DNA of 64,000 nt from an uncultured bacterium. GTDB taxonomy: Bacteria > Bacteroidota > Bacteroidia > Bacteroidales > UBA932. The translations under genes were made by a program, and so were the position numbers. The notes under the pieces are model-generated. The model saw nothing but the letters and a program-made list of their open reading frames with translations, had not been told where the DNA came from and searched no databases. The stretch covers positions 31,977 through 95,976 of the forward strand of contig CASGCS010000011.1 in NCBI GenBank assembly GCA_949300025.1, given 5' to 3'. Shown here in pieces: positions 28,237 to 37,759 of this stretch (its first letter is position 1; each line of letters begins with the position of its first letter).

Positions 28237-29804
28237 CAACCGGCCCGTCTGGAATTCAGCTTTTCTGCAATCTTTTTGGCCACATTTATGCCGTCGATTG
28301 CAGAAGAGACTATTCCTCCGGCATAGCCTGCCCCCTCTCCGCACGGATATATTCCCCTTAGCGAAAGGTGCTCATAATCTTCATTTCTCGGTATTCTTAC
28401 CGGAGATGAAGTTCTTGATTCCACTCCCAGCAGAAGGGCTCCGTTCGTATAGTAACCGTTCATGGATTTGTTGAAAAGAGGGAACGCCTTTTGCAACGCA
28501 CCGGCGACAAAACCCGGAAGCAGTTCATGCAACGGTGCAGAAACCACTCCAGCCATATATGATGAATCAGGCAGGCTATTGGATATTTTGCCTTTTACAA
28601 AATCTTCCATACGCTGGGCCGGGGCCTTCATGGAATTGGAGAATTCAAACATTTTTCTCTCCACGCTCTGCTGGAATCTCAACAATGAAAGAGGGCCGTA
28701 CTTTGCAAACTCCGGCACATCTTCAGGTGCGACGGTCACGACTATTCCGGCATTGGCCCATTTTGAATTTCTCCTGGAATTGCTCATTCCGTTCAGGACC
28801 ACCTGCCCGGGTGCGGTTGCAGAGGGTATCAGAAGTCCGCCCGGACACATGCAGAAGGAGAATACTCCTCTGCCCTCCACCTGAGCCACAAGCGAATATT
28901 CAGCAGGAGGAAGCATGGGATGATATTTGCCCTTGTATTGTATTCTGTTTATAAGCCCCTGCGAATGTTCCGCTCTTACACCTAGTGCAAAGCCCTTTGC
29001 CTCAATCTCCCACCCTTTTGAATTGAAAAGTTCGTAGATGTCGGTTGCAGAATGGCCTGTCGCAAGGATAACGTTGTCAGAGGCAAACTCGCTCTCTCCG
29101 CCGTTACACATGAGCCTCCAGCCTCCCTCAGCACAGAGAATGTCGGTTACCCTGCAATTGAAATGCACTTCACCGCCATGCGAGACAATATCATTTCTCA
29201 TATTCTCTATAACCGAAGGGAGCCTGTCGCTTCCTATATGGGGATGGGCGTCAATTAAAATAGATGCATCGGCACCATATTCCACAAATGGATAGAGCAC
29301 CTCCCTTACATCTCCGCGTTTGGTAGAACGGGTATAGAGTTTGCCGTCGGAAAAGGTGCCTGCACCTCCCTCTCCGAAACAGTAGTTGGAGTCGGGATTC
29401 ACCACCCCCTTCCGCGAGATTGCCGCCATATCGTACTTGCGGGCATGAACATCCTTTCCACGCTCGAGAACAACCGGTTTTATGCCATTACGCAACAGTG
29501 TCAGCGCCGCATAGAGGCCGGCAGGCCCCGCCCCTACTATAATTGCCGTGCTCACATTCTCACTTTCAGCCACATTCCGCAGGGGAGGAAGGGTAAAACG
29601 CTCAATATCGGGCTCGCCCTTCAAAGAATAACGGAGACGGTAACGGTAAAGCACCTCCTTGAAACGGGCATCGAGCGAACGGCGCACCACTTCATAGGAG
29701 CCGATTTTATCGACGCTCACCCTCGCCTTTGCGGCAATGGAGGCCAATATATCCTTCCCCGAAGGGATTTTCCTTGAAGAAAACGACAATTCTATCTCTT
29801 TCAT
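28233..29804 (-). CDS. FAD-dependent dehydrogenase (COG2509 type)
   Basis: A 523-residue flavoprotein. An N-terminal ~85-residue domain precedes a Rossmann FAD site AIIVGAGPAGLYAALTLLRNG; further landmarks are CFGEGGAGTFSDGKLYTRS, NVILATGHSATDIYELF and the C-terminal YPCGEGAGYAGGIVSSAIDG. This matches the broadly conserved but uncharacterised FAD dehydrogenase group. The reaction is unknown. It lies 1 nt downstream of tsaD, so they are probably cotranscribed. Confidence 0.88.
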   Translation of the reverse strand: MKEIELSFSSRKIPSGKDILASIAAKARVSVDKIGSYEVVRRSLDARFKEVLYRYRLRYSLKGEPDIERFTLPPLRNVAESENVSTAIIVGAGPAGLYAALTLLRNGIKPVVLERGKDVHARKYDMAAISRKGVVNPDSNYCFGEGGAGTFSDGKLYTRSTKRGDVREVLYPFVEYGADASILIDAHPHIGSDRLPSVIENMRNDIVSHGGEVHFNCRVTDILCAEGGWRLMCNGGESEFASDNVILATGHSATDIYELFNSKGWEIEAKGFALGVRAEHSQGLINRIQYKGKYHPMLPPAEYSLVAQVEGRGVFSFCMCPGGLLIPSATAPGQVVLNGMSNSRRNSKWANAGIVVTVAPEDVPEFAKYGPLSLLRFQQSVERKMFEFSNSMKAPAQRMEDFVKGKISNSLPDSSYMAGVVSAPLHELLPGFVAGALQKAFPLFNKSMNGYYTNGALLLGVESRTSSPVRIPRNEDYEHLSLRGIYPCGEGAGYAGGIVSSAIDGINVAKKIAEKLNSRRAGC

Positions 29805-29805
29805 G

Positions 29806-30831
29806 CTACACCATTTGAGCTGCCCGTGAAATAGGGGCTACATCCAGGGTCGTTGTAAGTCCGAGCCTGAACTTGTACAGCCCCGACATGGCAATCATCG
29901 CTGCGTTGTCTGTAGTGAATTTCAGTTCCGGAAGATATACATTCCATCCCCTCTTCTCCCCTTCGCTCTGGACACGCTTTCTCAGCCCGGAATTGGCAGA
30001 GACGCCGCCGCCCAGCGTAATTTCCCTTATCCCTGTAAGTTTCACCGCCTTTATGAGTTTATCAAGCAGTATATCTATCAAATCTTTCTGGAAACTTGCC
30101 GCCAGGTCCGCCTTGTTTTCCTCCATAAAGGCCGGATTTTCCGCCAGCCGCTCGCGCAGAAAATAGAGAAGAGAAGTCTTTATTCCGCTGAAACTGTAAT
30201 CAAGCCCCTCTATGTGGGGTTTTGCAAAACGGAACCTTTTTTCATCTCCCTCAGCGGCGAGCCTGTCTATTACCGGACCTCCGGGGTAGCCGAGCCCCAT
30301 CATCTTGGCGCATTTGTCGAAAGCCTCCCCCACGGCATCGTCTATGGTATGGCCTATCACCTCGAACTGCAGGTAATCTGTAACCTTTACTATCTGGGTG
30401 TGGCCTCCTGAAACAAGCAGCGACAAAAAGGGAAATTTAGGGGAGCGGTTCTCCTTTCCCTGTTGCTTTATGAAATGAGAGAGTATATGCCCCTGCAGAT
30501 GGTTCACCTCAACGAGCGGTTTTCCAGATGCAAGCGCCAGCCCTTTTGCAAAGGATGTACCCACAAGAAGCGACCCAAGAAGGCCCGGGCCGCGGGTAAA
30601 GGCTATCGCGTCAATCTGTGAAAGTTCCACGCCTGCATGTTTCAAGGCCCCGTCCACCACCGGCACGATATTGAGTTGGTGGGCACGGGAGGCAAGTTCA
30701 GGTATGACTCCTCCATACTCCTTATGCACGCTCTGCGATGCCATTACGTTGGAAAGCAGATACTCGTCACGCAAAACCGCGGCAGAAGTGTCGTCGCACG
30801 AAGATTCTATTCCGAGAATAAGATAACTCAT
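29806..30831 (-). CDS. tsaD: tRNA N6-adenosine threonylcarbamoyltransferase
   Basis: Transfers threonylcarbamoyl to A37 of ANN-decoding tRNAs. The 341-residue protein has GIESSCDDTSAAV, metal ligands H111 and H115 (HLQGH, same numbering as in E. coli), TRGPGLLGSLLVG, LVSGGHTQI and the late TTDNAAMIA aspartate. Normal length. A TAATTTTG box lies just upstream on the minus strand. Interestingly mtaB, which acts next on the same modified base, is also in this window. Confidence 0.97.
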   Translation of the reverse strand: MSYLILGIESSCDDTSAAVLRDEYLLSNVMASQSVHKEYGGVIPELASRAHQLNIVPVVDGALKHAGVELSQIDAIAFTRGPGLLGSLLVGTSFAKGLALASGKPLVEVNHLQGHILSHFIKQQGKENRSPKFPFLSLLVSGGHTQIVKVTDYLQFEVIGHTIDDAVGEAFDKCAKMMGLGYPGGPVIDRLAAEGDEKRFRFAKPHIEGLDYSFSGIKTSLLYFLRERLAENPAFMEENKADLAASFQKDLIDILLDKLIKAVKLTGIREITLGGGVSANSGLRKRVQSEGEKRGWNVYLPELKFTTDNAAMIAMSGLYKFRLGLTTTLDVAPISRAAQMV

Positions 30832-30845
30832 ACTAAAAATTTTCG

Positions 30846-30874
30846 CAAAATTACGCAGATTTTCCCTACTTTTG
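30846..30874. promoter_or_regulatory. Divergent promoters for tsaD (-) and tamB (+)
   Basis: Minus strand TAATTTTG (30846-30853) precedes tsaD by 14 nt; plus strand TACTTTTG (30867-30874) precedes tamB. The two promoters overlap, so polymerase binding at one may affect the other. Confidence 0.5.
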
Positions 30875-30902
30875 TTAGTTATACCAACTAAAAAAATTTT
30901 TT

Positions 30903-33900
30903 ATAAAGACATTCGGTAAAATAGCGGTCTGGGTTTTTGCATCGCTGCTGCTCATACAGCTGGCGATTTATCTGGTATTGCAGACCCCGGCAACCCAGAC
31001 ACTCATGATAAGGCATGTCACCAATACTCTGTCAAAGAGCATAGACGGCCAGATAAACATAGGCCGAATCTATTTTGTCTTCTTCAGCAAGGCAATCGTA
31101 AAGGATTTTTCCATTGTATCGCAAGGCGACACTCTACTTAGCTGCAAGAAGGTTTCCATAAGCATACCTTCCAGGGAACTGCTTAAATTCAACTTGAATT
31201 TCAACAAGATAGCTATAACAGGAGGAGAATTCCACCTTATAACGGAATCGGCCGACAAGAGGACCAATCTTGACAGGATTTTCAAAAGAGACAAGAACAG
31301 GATAAGGGAAAAGGGCAAGGGACTGCCGCAGATAAGGGCAAGGAGCGTTACAGTGGAGGATTTCAGATTCCGCTTGACCAATCCCTACAAATATACAGAG
31401 AAGGGCGACAGCATTATAAACTTTGCCGCGCTGGATATTAATGATATTGACGTAAGGGCCAACAACATATCAATACTCAACGACACACTGAGGGCTACGG
31501 TAGCCAAAATCGAGGGCCGTGACAGGAGCGGGTTCGAAATCAGGGAACTCAATGGAGAGCTGACAGTGTGCTCCACCGAGGCTAAAATTGAAAATCTCAC
31601 ATTGCGCGACAGTTATTCCACAATCAAGGCGCACTGTTTTTCAATGCAGTATCAGACATCGAGAGATCTGGCCGAATTCACAGACAAAGTACGTCTGAGA
31701 CTGGATCTGGCGGAAGGAAGCGCATTCAGTTTCAAGACAACAGGCAGAATCACCCCCTCGCTCTCGCAAAGCAGCCTGCTCCTGAACCTTACAGGAGAGG
31801 TAAGCGGCCCGGTATGTGATTTGAGAAGCAGGAATCTCCATGTGGAATCTGAAAGCGGGCAGACATCCATGAACCTTGATTTCTCAATCGCCGGCCTGCC
31901 GCAGATAAGGGAGAGTATATGCAGAATCAACATAAACGGGTGTCAGACACTCAGCGGAGATATAGCAAAGATAATATCATCCATAAATGGCAGGCCTGAA
32001 AGCGAACTCATAAAAGACTTTTCACCGCATATAAGGTACAGGTTCGACGGGCATCTGACCGGTCTTCCCGACGACTTTGTGGCATACGGCACCCTTCGCT
32101 CAAACATCGGTAAAATATCTACAGACCTGCTGCTCAAAAACGATTCTGCAAGAGGCTTTATAATAGAAGGGAGGATAAAAAGCGACGGCTTCAATGTCGG
32201 AAAGGTGATAGACAGGGAGATTGTGGGAGAACTGACGATGGAAGGAGCGCTCTCGGCCTTGATAAGGCGCAATTCCGGAGGTCTGTCACTTACGATAGAC
32301 GACATGGAGGTAGACAAGATAGAATTCAACGGTTATCCCTACTCCAACATATATGCTGCAGGAATATACAACAGCAAAGAGGGTTTCGACGGCAGGATTA
32401 TCTGCCACGACCCCAATCTCGATTTCCTTTTCCAGGGTATCTTCTCACACAAGGAAGACGGCTCGGGGCAGTACGATTTTTATGCGAATATCCCCTATGC
32501 CAATCTCTATGCGCTGAATCTTGACAAAAGGGATTCCGTTTCAGTTGCCGGGCTGAGCATATTGTCCAACATAGAGGCTACGGCACAAAAAGACATCATA
32601 GGCAGGATAAGCATAACGGATGCCCGCTATGAAAACAGTTACGGCGAGTACGATATCGGTGACATGGAACTTGTTTCATATAATGCCGAAAATAACTGCA
32701 ACGCTCTTCTCAATGCACCGTTCATGGATATGGAATATAAGGCGACAGCTCCCTTTTCAGAATTCGTAAAAAAGGGCGCTGAGCTGTTGCTGGAAGAGAA
32801 CATTCCCCTGGCATTCAAAAACATGACAGGCAACAGAGGTGAATCCGGAGATTACAGGCTTGATATGAACATCTACAATTCCGGTGCTATATGCCAGGTC
32901 ATAAAACCGGGACTCTACATCCAGGACAGCACCAGGTGCACCATAGAGATAGGAAGAGACGACATGCTCGACTTCAGGCTCCGCTCCGGCAGGATAGCAA
33001 TAGGCGGAAATTACCTGAAAGAGATGGAGGTGACAGCCAGCAACCATGATTCCACACTTAATGCAGGCATAAGCTGCGCAAGCATGAAACTTGCCGGCAT
33101 GGTCATGGACAGTTCCGGACTGAAGATTACAGGAAAAAACAACCGCATACTTTCCACACTCACGTTCAAGGGCGACAGGGAGGGAAACGACAAGGGGATA
33201 CTGGCGGCCGAACTGCACTTTACCGAAGACACTCTCTATGCCGGAATCTCAGACACTTCATATTTTGATTTCAAGAACAGCCGCTGGCATGTAAAGCCGG
33301 CGGAGATAATCTGTTCCGGCGATTATTTCAAGATTGAAGAGTTGGGGATATACAGTTCAGGGCAGCAACTTGACATAGGCGGTGTAAAGGACTCACTGCA
33401 CGCAAGTCTCGAAAATTTCGACATAAGCATTGTCAATTTTTTCATAAACAAGCCATTCGATTTCCAAGGATACTTTTCAGGCGATGCAACCATATCCAAT
33501 TCCGATGGCAACAGAAACCTGTTTATGGACATGAATGCAGATTCAGTCTCCATATACGGGCATCCTGTCGGCACGATGCGGCTGCTGAGCAAATGGTATG
33601 CTCCGGAGAAACGCCTCAATCTACTGCTAAGCACGAAACGCAACGACACAACCCATCTCATGGCAACCGGCTATTACAAGCCCCAAAACCGCAGCATTGC
33701 AATAAATGCGACTTTGGAGAGGTTTCCGACAGGCTGTTTCGAGCCCTTCTTCTCAAGTGTCATCTCACAAGCCGGAGGCTCTTTCTCCGGAGAGGTAAGA
33801 CTGGAAGGAAAACCTGAAAAGCTGGAACTTACAGGTAAAAACTGCCGCTTGAACGACTTCAGTTTCATGGTAAACTTCACAAAAGTGCCGTATACGCTCG

Positions 33901-35420
33901 ACGGTCCCGTCAGGATTACGCAAGACAGCATTATATTGGAAAGAGTCATGCTCCGCGACAGGGTCAACGGCAGAGGAGTGGTAACGGGCGGCCTAAGTCA
34001 CGAAAACTTCAGGAAGATAAGGCTGGACACCAGAATAAACTTTGCCGACATGCAGTGCCTCTCTTTGAATGAAAACGACAACGGGGCATTTTACGGCAAA
34101 GCCTTTACAACAGGGTCAGTCGGAATAAGGGGAGATTTGTCTAAAATCATTCTTGATATAAACATAGCCCCCAACGAGAAGAGCGATTTGCATATTCCGC
34201 TTTCGTCGGCCTCTACGGCATCCACAACAAACCTGCTTACGTTCAAGGAGCCTGCTGTCAGCAGGGTGATAGACCCCTACGACACCCTCCATTTGAGAAC
34301 CGGCAGGAAAGTCGGAAAGACCGCACTTCAGATAAACCTCACCTCCAACATGAACAGCAATGCCGACATGTTCATAGAGATAAACAAGGAGCTGGGAGAT
34401 ATAATCCGGGCCAACGGCAACGGGCTTATAACGCTCAACATAAACCCCACGGCAGACATCTTCAACATTTACGGAGACTACATAATAAACGAAGGTAACT
34501 ACAAGTTCGTACTTCCGGGGTTCAGTTTCGCTTCAAGAGACTTCATGATCCAGCCTGGCGGAAACATTACATTCAACGGAGCTGTGGAGGAGACAACCCT
34601 CAACCTGACGGCGGTCTACACGACCAAAGCGGCGATAAACACCCTTATTGCAGATACAAGTTCCGTAAGCGCAAGACGTAACGTAAACTGTCTTATCTCG
34701 ATGAGCGGCAGACTGCTCAACCCCAGACTCGATTTCGACATAGAGATTCCCGATCTTGACCCTACGACAAAGGTTAGGGTGGAGAGCGCGCTCAATTCCG
34801 ACGGAAAAATCCAGAAGCAGTTCGCTGCACTGCTTATATCCGGAGGATTCCTGCCCGATGAACTGTCGGGTATCACCAACAACTCCACAATTCTCTATTC
34901 CAACGTGTCGGAAATGATAAGCAACCAGATAAACAACATCTTCACGCAGCTGGGCATTCCACTGGACCTTGGCCTGAACTATCAGCCGAGCGACAAGGGG
35001 AGCGACATCTTTGACGTGGCGGTCTCCACCCAGCTCTTCAACAACAGGCTTATTATAAACGGAAACATAGGCAACGACCCTTATTCAAACTCAAACAGCC
35101 GGGAGGTCGTCGGCAACGTAGATGTAGAGATAAAACTCGACAGGCAGGGCAAACTGAGGCTTTCTCTCTTCTCGCATGCCGCCGACAAATATTCCAACTA
35201 CCTCGATGACAGCCAGAGGAGCGGTATGGGTATCAGTTACCAGCAGGAATTCAACTCATTCAGGGAAATATTCAGAAAAAAGAGCGAAGAGGAGAAGCTC
35301 TACAGGAAACAGATAAAAGAGTACCGCAAACAGCAGCGTAAGATGGAGAGGAGAGAAAAGAGAGCCGAAAGAGAGGCTGCAAGGCAGGCTAGAGTTGAAC
35401 CTTTACAATCTGCCCTATAA
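30903..35420 (+). CDS. tamB: TamB-like translocation/assembly module protein (start codon uncertain)
   Basis: A giant (~1500 residue) periplasm-spanning protein of the TamB/AsmA group, thought to move lipids or help outer-membrane protein assembly. The N-terminal anchor reads KTFGKIAVWVFASLLLIQL, then beta-repeat regions, and the C-terminal DUF490 domain (NINPTADIFNIYGDYIINEGNYKF, PDLDPTTKVRVESALNSD, FAALLISGGFLP), ending in a basic tail. There is no ATG between the promoter and residue ~35; the anchor is in frame only if translation begins upstream of a TTG at 30978, and 30903 (ATA) is the most natural place. The 3' end overlaps mtaB by 32 nt. Confidence 0.85.
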   Translation: MKTFGKIAVWVFASLLLIQLAIYLVLQTPATQTLMIRHVTNTLSKSIDGQINIGRIYFVFFSKAIVKDFSIVSQGDTLLSCKKVSISIPSRELLKFNLNFNKIAITGGEFHLITESADKRTNLDRIFKRDKNRIREKGKGLPQIRARSVTVEDFRFRLTNPYKYTEKGDSIINFAALDINDIDVRANNISILNDTLRATVAKIEGRDRSGFEIRELNGELTVCSTEAKIENLTLRDSYSTIKAHCFSMQYQTSRDLAEFTDKVRLRLDLAEGSAFSFKTTGRITPSLSQSSLLLNLTGEVSGPVCDLRSRNLHVESESGQTSMNLDFSIAGLPQIRESICRININGCQTLSGDIAKIISSINGRPESELIKDFSPHIRYRFDGHLTGLPDDFVAYGTLRSNIGKISTDLLLKNDSARGFIIEGRIKSDGFNVGKVIDREIVGELTMEGALSALIRRNSGGLSLTIDDMEVDKIEFNGYPYSNIYAAGIYNSKEGFDGRIICHDPNLDFLFQGIFSHKEDGSGQYDFYANIPYANLYALNLDKRDSVSVAGLSILSNIEATAQKDIIGRISITDARYENSYGEYDIGDMELVSYNAENNCNALLNAPFMDMEYKATAPFSEFVKKGAELLLEENIPLAFKNMTGNRGESGDYRLDMNIYNSGAICQVIKPGLYIQDSTRCTIEIGRDDMLDFRLRSGRIAIGGNYLKEMEVTASNHDSTLNAGISCASMKLAGMVMDSSGLKITGKNNRILSTLTFKGDREGNDKGILAAELHFTEDTLYAGISDTSYFDFKNSRWHVKPAEIICSGDYFKIEELGIYSSGQQLDIGGVKDSLHASLENFDISIVNFFINKPFDFQGYFSGDATISNSDGNRNLFMDMNADSVSIYGHPVGTMRLLSKWYAPEKRLNLLLSTKRNDTTHLMATGYYKPQNRSIAINATLERFPTGCFEPFFSSVISQAGGSFSGEVRLEGKPEKLELTGKNCRLNDFSFMVNFTKVPYTLDGPVRITQDSIILERVMLRDRVNGRGVVTGGLSHENFRKIRLDTRINFADMQCLSLNENDNGAFYGKAFTTGSVGIRGDLSKIILDINIAPNEKSDLHIPLSSASTASTTNLLTFKEPAVSRVIDPYDTLHLRTGRKVGKTALQINLTSNMNSNADMFIEINKELGDIIRANGNGLITLNINPTADIFNIYGDYIINEGNYKFVLPGFSFASRDFMIQPGGNITFNGAVEETTLNLTAVYTTKAAINTLIADTSSVSARRNVNCLISMSGRLLNPRLDFDIEIPDLDPTTKVRVESALNSDGKIQKQFAALLISGGFLPDELSGITNNSTILYSNVSEMISNQINNIFTQLGIPLDLGLNYQPSDKGSDIFDVAVSTQLFNNRLIINGNIGNDPYSNSNSREVVGNVDVEIKLDRQGKLRLSLFSHAADKYSNYLDDSQRSGMGISYQQEFNSFREIFRKKSEEEKLYRKQIKEYRKQQRKMERREKRAEREAARQARVEPLQSAL

Positions 35421-36645
35421 GTTCTGCATTGTAGGGGCGCTCCACCTTTATGTAGTTTCCGGTGTATCCGAACATCTTGCCTTCCTTTTGGGTTGATTCA
35501 AACAGCACACTCTGCTCGCTCCCTGCAAAACGGCGGCAATACTCTTTATGCAGCCTGTCGGAAAGCCGCATGAGACTCTCCACTCTCCGTGTCTTTACAA
35601 TCTCGGGCACCTGGTTTTTCATGACGGCTGCATCCGTACCGGCTCTGCGGGAATAGGGAAAGACATGGATGGCGGCAGGTTTTATCTCCTCTTCCAGAAA
35701 AGCGCGTGTCCGGGCAAACTCCTGCTCGCCCTCCCCCGGAAAACCGACTATGACATCTATACCGAAAAAGACATCGCCCATATAACGGCGGATCATCTTT
35801 ACCTTTTCTGCAAACATTCTGCTGTTATATCTGCGCCTCATGGCAGCCAGAACCGTATCGCAACCGCTTTGCAAAGGGATATGGAAATGGGGCTGGAACT
35901 TGGTTCCGGAGGCTATGAAGGCAATGATATCCTCTCTCAGCAGGTTTGGTTCTATCGACGATATTCTGTACCGCTCTATTCCCTCCACCTTTTGAAGGAC
36001 CTTGAGCAGGTCGAGAAAATCCTCACCCGTACTTCTGCCGTAATCCCCGGTGTTCACCCCTGTCAGGATTATCTCCTTCACCCCTTTGGAGGCAATTTCC
36101 CGTGCCTGCTCCGCAAGTTCTGAAACAGGCAGATTCCTGCTTTTTCCACGGGCCAGAGGAATCGTACAATATGAGCAGTTATAGTTGCAGCCATCCTGGA
36201 TTTTCAGGAACGAACGGGTGCGCTCCCCTTGCGAATAGGCCGGGAAGATACTCTCTGCATCTGCAATGTTGCAGGAGAACAGAAGCGCACTACTGCGTTT
36301 TCGGAGCACGGAATCTGCAATCTCGAAAAGTTCACCCTTCCTTTCGGCCCCTATCACCACATCCACTCCCTCTATGCCGGCAATCTGTTCCGGCTGGAGC
36401 TGGGCATAGCAGCCGGCAACGACAATAACCGCCCCGGGATTCTGCTTATGCAGTTTGCGGATTGTCTGCCTGCACTTTTTGTCTGCATGTTCTGTAACGG
36501 AGCAGGTATTGACCACATACAGGTCTGCTGCTGCATCGTCTGCAACCCTCAGATACCCCGCTGCCTCGAACTTCCTTGCAAAGGTTGAGGTTTCGGAGAA
36601 ATTCAGCTTGCAGCCGAGTGTGACAAATGCGACTCTCCTCTGCAT
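35389..36645 (-). CDS. mtaB: tRNA t6A37 methylthiotransferase MtaB
   Basis: A radical-SAM methylthiotransferase that converts t6A37 to ms2t6A37 in tRNA. At 418 residues it has the three N-terminal cluster cysteines C12, C48 and C79, the radical-SAM triad C153, C157, C160 (GCNYNCSYC), and a C-terminal TRAM-like end. The N-terminal FVTLGCKLNFSE favours MtaB over MiaB or RimO. It follows folB by 5 nt. Confidence 0.95.
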   Translation of the reverse strand: MQRRVAFVTLGCKLNFSETSTFARKFEAAGYLRVADDAAADLYVVNTCSVTEHADKKCRQTIRKLHKQNPGAVIVVAGCYAQLQPEQIAGIEGVDVVIGAERKGELFEIADSVLRKRSSALLFSCNIADAESIFPAYSQGERTRSFLKIQDGCNYNCSYCTIPLARGKSRNLPVSELAEQAREIASKGVKEIILTGVNTGDYGRSTGEDFLDLLKVLQKVEGIERYRISSIEPNLLREDIIAFIASGTKFQPHFHIPLQSGCDTVLAAMRRRYNSRMFAEKVKMIRRYMGDVFFGIDVIVGFPGEGEQEFARTRAFLEEEIKPAAIHVFPYSRRAGTDAAVMKNQVPEIVKTRRVESLMRLSDRLHKEYCRRFAGSEQSVLFESTQKEGKMFGYTGNYIKVERPYNAELIGQIVKVQL

Positions 36646-36650
36646 ACAGA

Positions 36651-37004
36651 CTAAAAACTCATTACAACTCTCGACGAGCCCACCTTTCCGCCGAGCGGCG
36701 GGTTAAGCTTGTCTATTGAGACCTCGGCCGAAACAACAATCGGGAAGACTTTTCTGACGCTCTTCAGGATTCTGTTTGCCACATGTTCCAGCAAGTGCGA
36801 CGGAATTTCCATTTCACTTGCAACTATATCATACAAAATCTGATAGTTTACCGCATCCGCTATATTGTCGCTCTCCGCCGCCTTTCCGGAATCCGCCACC
36901 ACGGAGAGATTCACGACAAACCTGTTGCCGATAATCCGTTCCTGCTCAAAACAGCCGTGATGAGCAAAAAATTCCATGTCTCTAAGTTCTATCCTGCTTT
37001 TCAT
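36651..37004 (-). CDS. folB: Dihydroneopterin aldolase
   Basis: A folate-pathway enzyme splitting dihydroneopterin. The 117-residue reading starts at the ATG 2 nt after the preceding stop codon, giving MKSRIELRDMEFFAHHGCFEQE; the frame is open 9 codons further up, but that part lies inside the methyltransferase gene. Family landmarks are the catalytic region FFAHHGCFEQER, VNYQILYD and ILKSVRKVF...VSIDKLNPPLGG with the conserved lysine. Normal length. Confidence 0.93.
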   Translation of the reverse strand: MKSRIELRDMEFFAHHGCFEQERIIGNRFVVNLSVVADSGKAAESDNIADAVNYQILYDIVASEMEIPSHLLEHVANRILKSVRKVFPIVVSAEVSIDKLNPPLGGKVGSSRVVMSF

Positions 37005-37006
37005 CG

Positions 37007-37720
37007 TTATGCCATTAAAACAAAGACACACGGCCGCTTTCCTATCTCAACCGGAGCGCTGCGCCACCGGGCTACCGTTCTTGTCTTTATGAATTCATCT
37101 TCCATTGTAATGTTCGCCGCCACGCAAAGCCTGGTATCAGGATTGCAGACTCCTATCAGTTCCTCAAACAGAGACTGGTTTCTATATGGTGTCTCGATTA
37201 TTATCTGGCTTTGGCACATCTGGCGTGAAATTTTCTCTATACTCTTTATTTTCTCTCTCCGCTCTGCGCTCTTTACAGGCAGATAACCGGTAAAGGCAAA
37301 ACACTGGCCGTTCATGCCGCTTGCCATGAGAGCCATCATCAGAGAAGAAGGTCCGCTGAGCGGCACCACCCTTACATTGTGGTCATGCGCCAGCGCCACC
37401 AACTGCGCCCCGGGATCCGCCACGGCAGGCAGCCCTGCCTCTGACACGAGCGCGGCACTCTCTCCTTTCAGAAGAATATCCAGATAACTCTCTATTTCTT
37501 CCCCGCCCGTATGTTCGTTCAGTTCATACATCCGCACGGAGTCCAGCCTTCCCTTCATCCCCGCCTTGGAAAGGTATCGGCGCACTGTCCGCAACTCTTC
37601 CGCGAAAAAGCAGTCGAGGGCCGGAATCAACTCCATTGCTCCGGAAGGGATTACCTGCTTCGGGTCTCCGTCTCCAAGCGGAGAAGGGAGCAGATACAAT
37701 ATGCCGGGTTCTGTTTTCAT
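37007..37720 (-). CDS. RsmI-like SAM-dependent methyltransferase (tetrapyrrole methylase fold)
   Basis: A 237-residue protein of the RsmI/CbiF fold. Seen are LYLLPSPLGDGDP, FFAEELRTVRRYLSKAG, LVSEAGLPAVADPGAQLV (compare SDAGTPLISDPG in RsmI), VPLSGPSSLMMALMASG and FTGYLP. RsmI methylates the ribose of 16S C1402; this looks like a diverged paralogue common in Bacteroidota, so its rRNA target is uncertain. A TTG 9 nt upstream is in frame, but the ATG at 37718-37720 is preferred. Confidence 0.82.
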   Translation of the reverse strand: MKTEPGILYLLPSPLGDGDPKQVIPSGAMELIPALDCFFAEELRTVRRYLSKAGMKGRLDSVRMYELNEHTGGEEIESYLDILLKGESAALVSEAGLPAVADPGAQLVALAHDHNVRVVPLSGPSSLMMALMASGMNGQCFAFTGYLPVKSAERREKIKSIEKISRQMCQSQIIIETPYRNQSLFEELIGVCNPDTRLCVAANITMEDEFIKTRTVARWRSAPVEIGKRPCVFVLMA

Positions 37721-37726
37721 CGGCTG

Positions 37727-37755
37727 CAAATGTAACTATTTTTTTCGTACCTTCG
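37727..37755. promoter_or_regulatory. Back-to-back -7 boxes between RsmI-like and MBL genes
   Basis: Minus strand TACATTTG (37727-37734) precedes the methyltransferase by 6 nt; plus strand TACCTTCG (37748-37755, one mismatch to TAnnTTTG) precedes the MBL gene by 4 nt. Both genes would have almost no leader. Confidence 0.45.
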
Positions 37756-37759
37756 CGGC

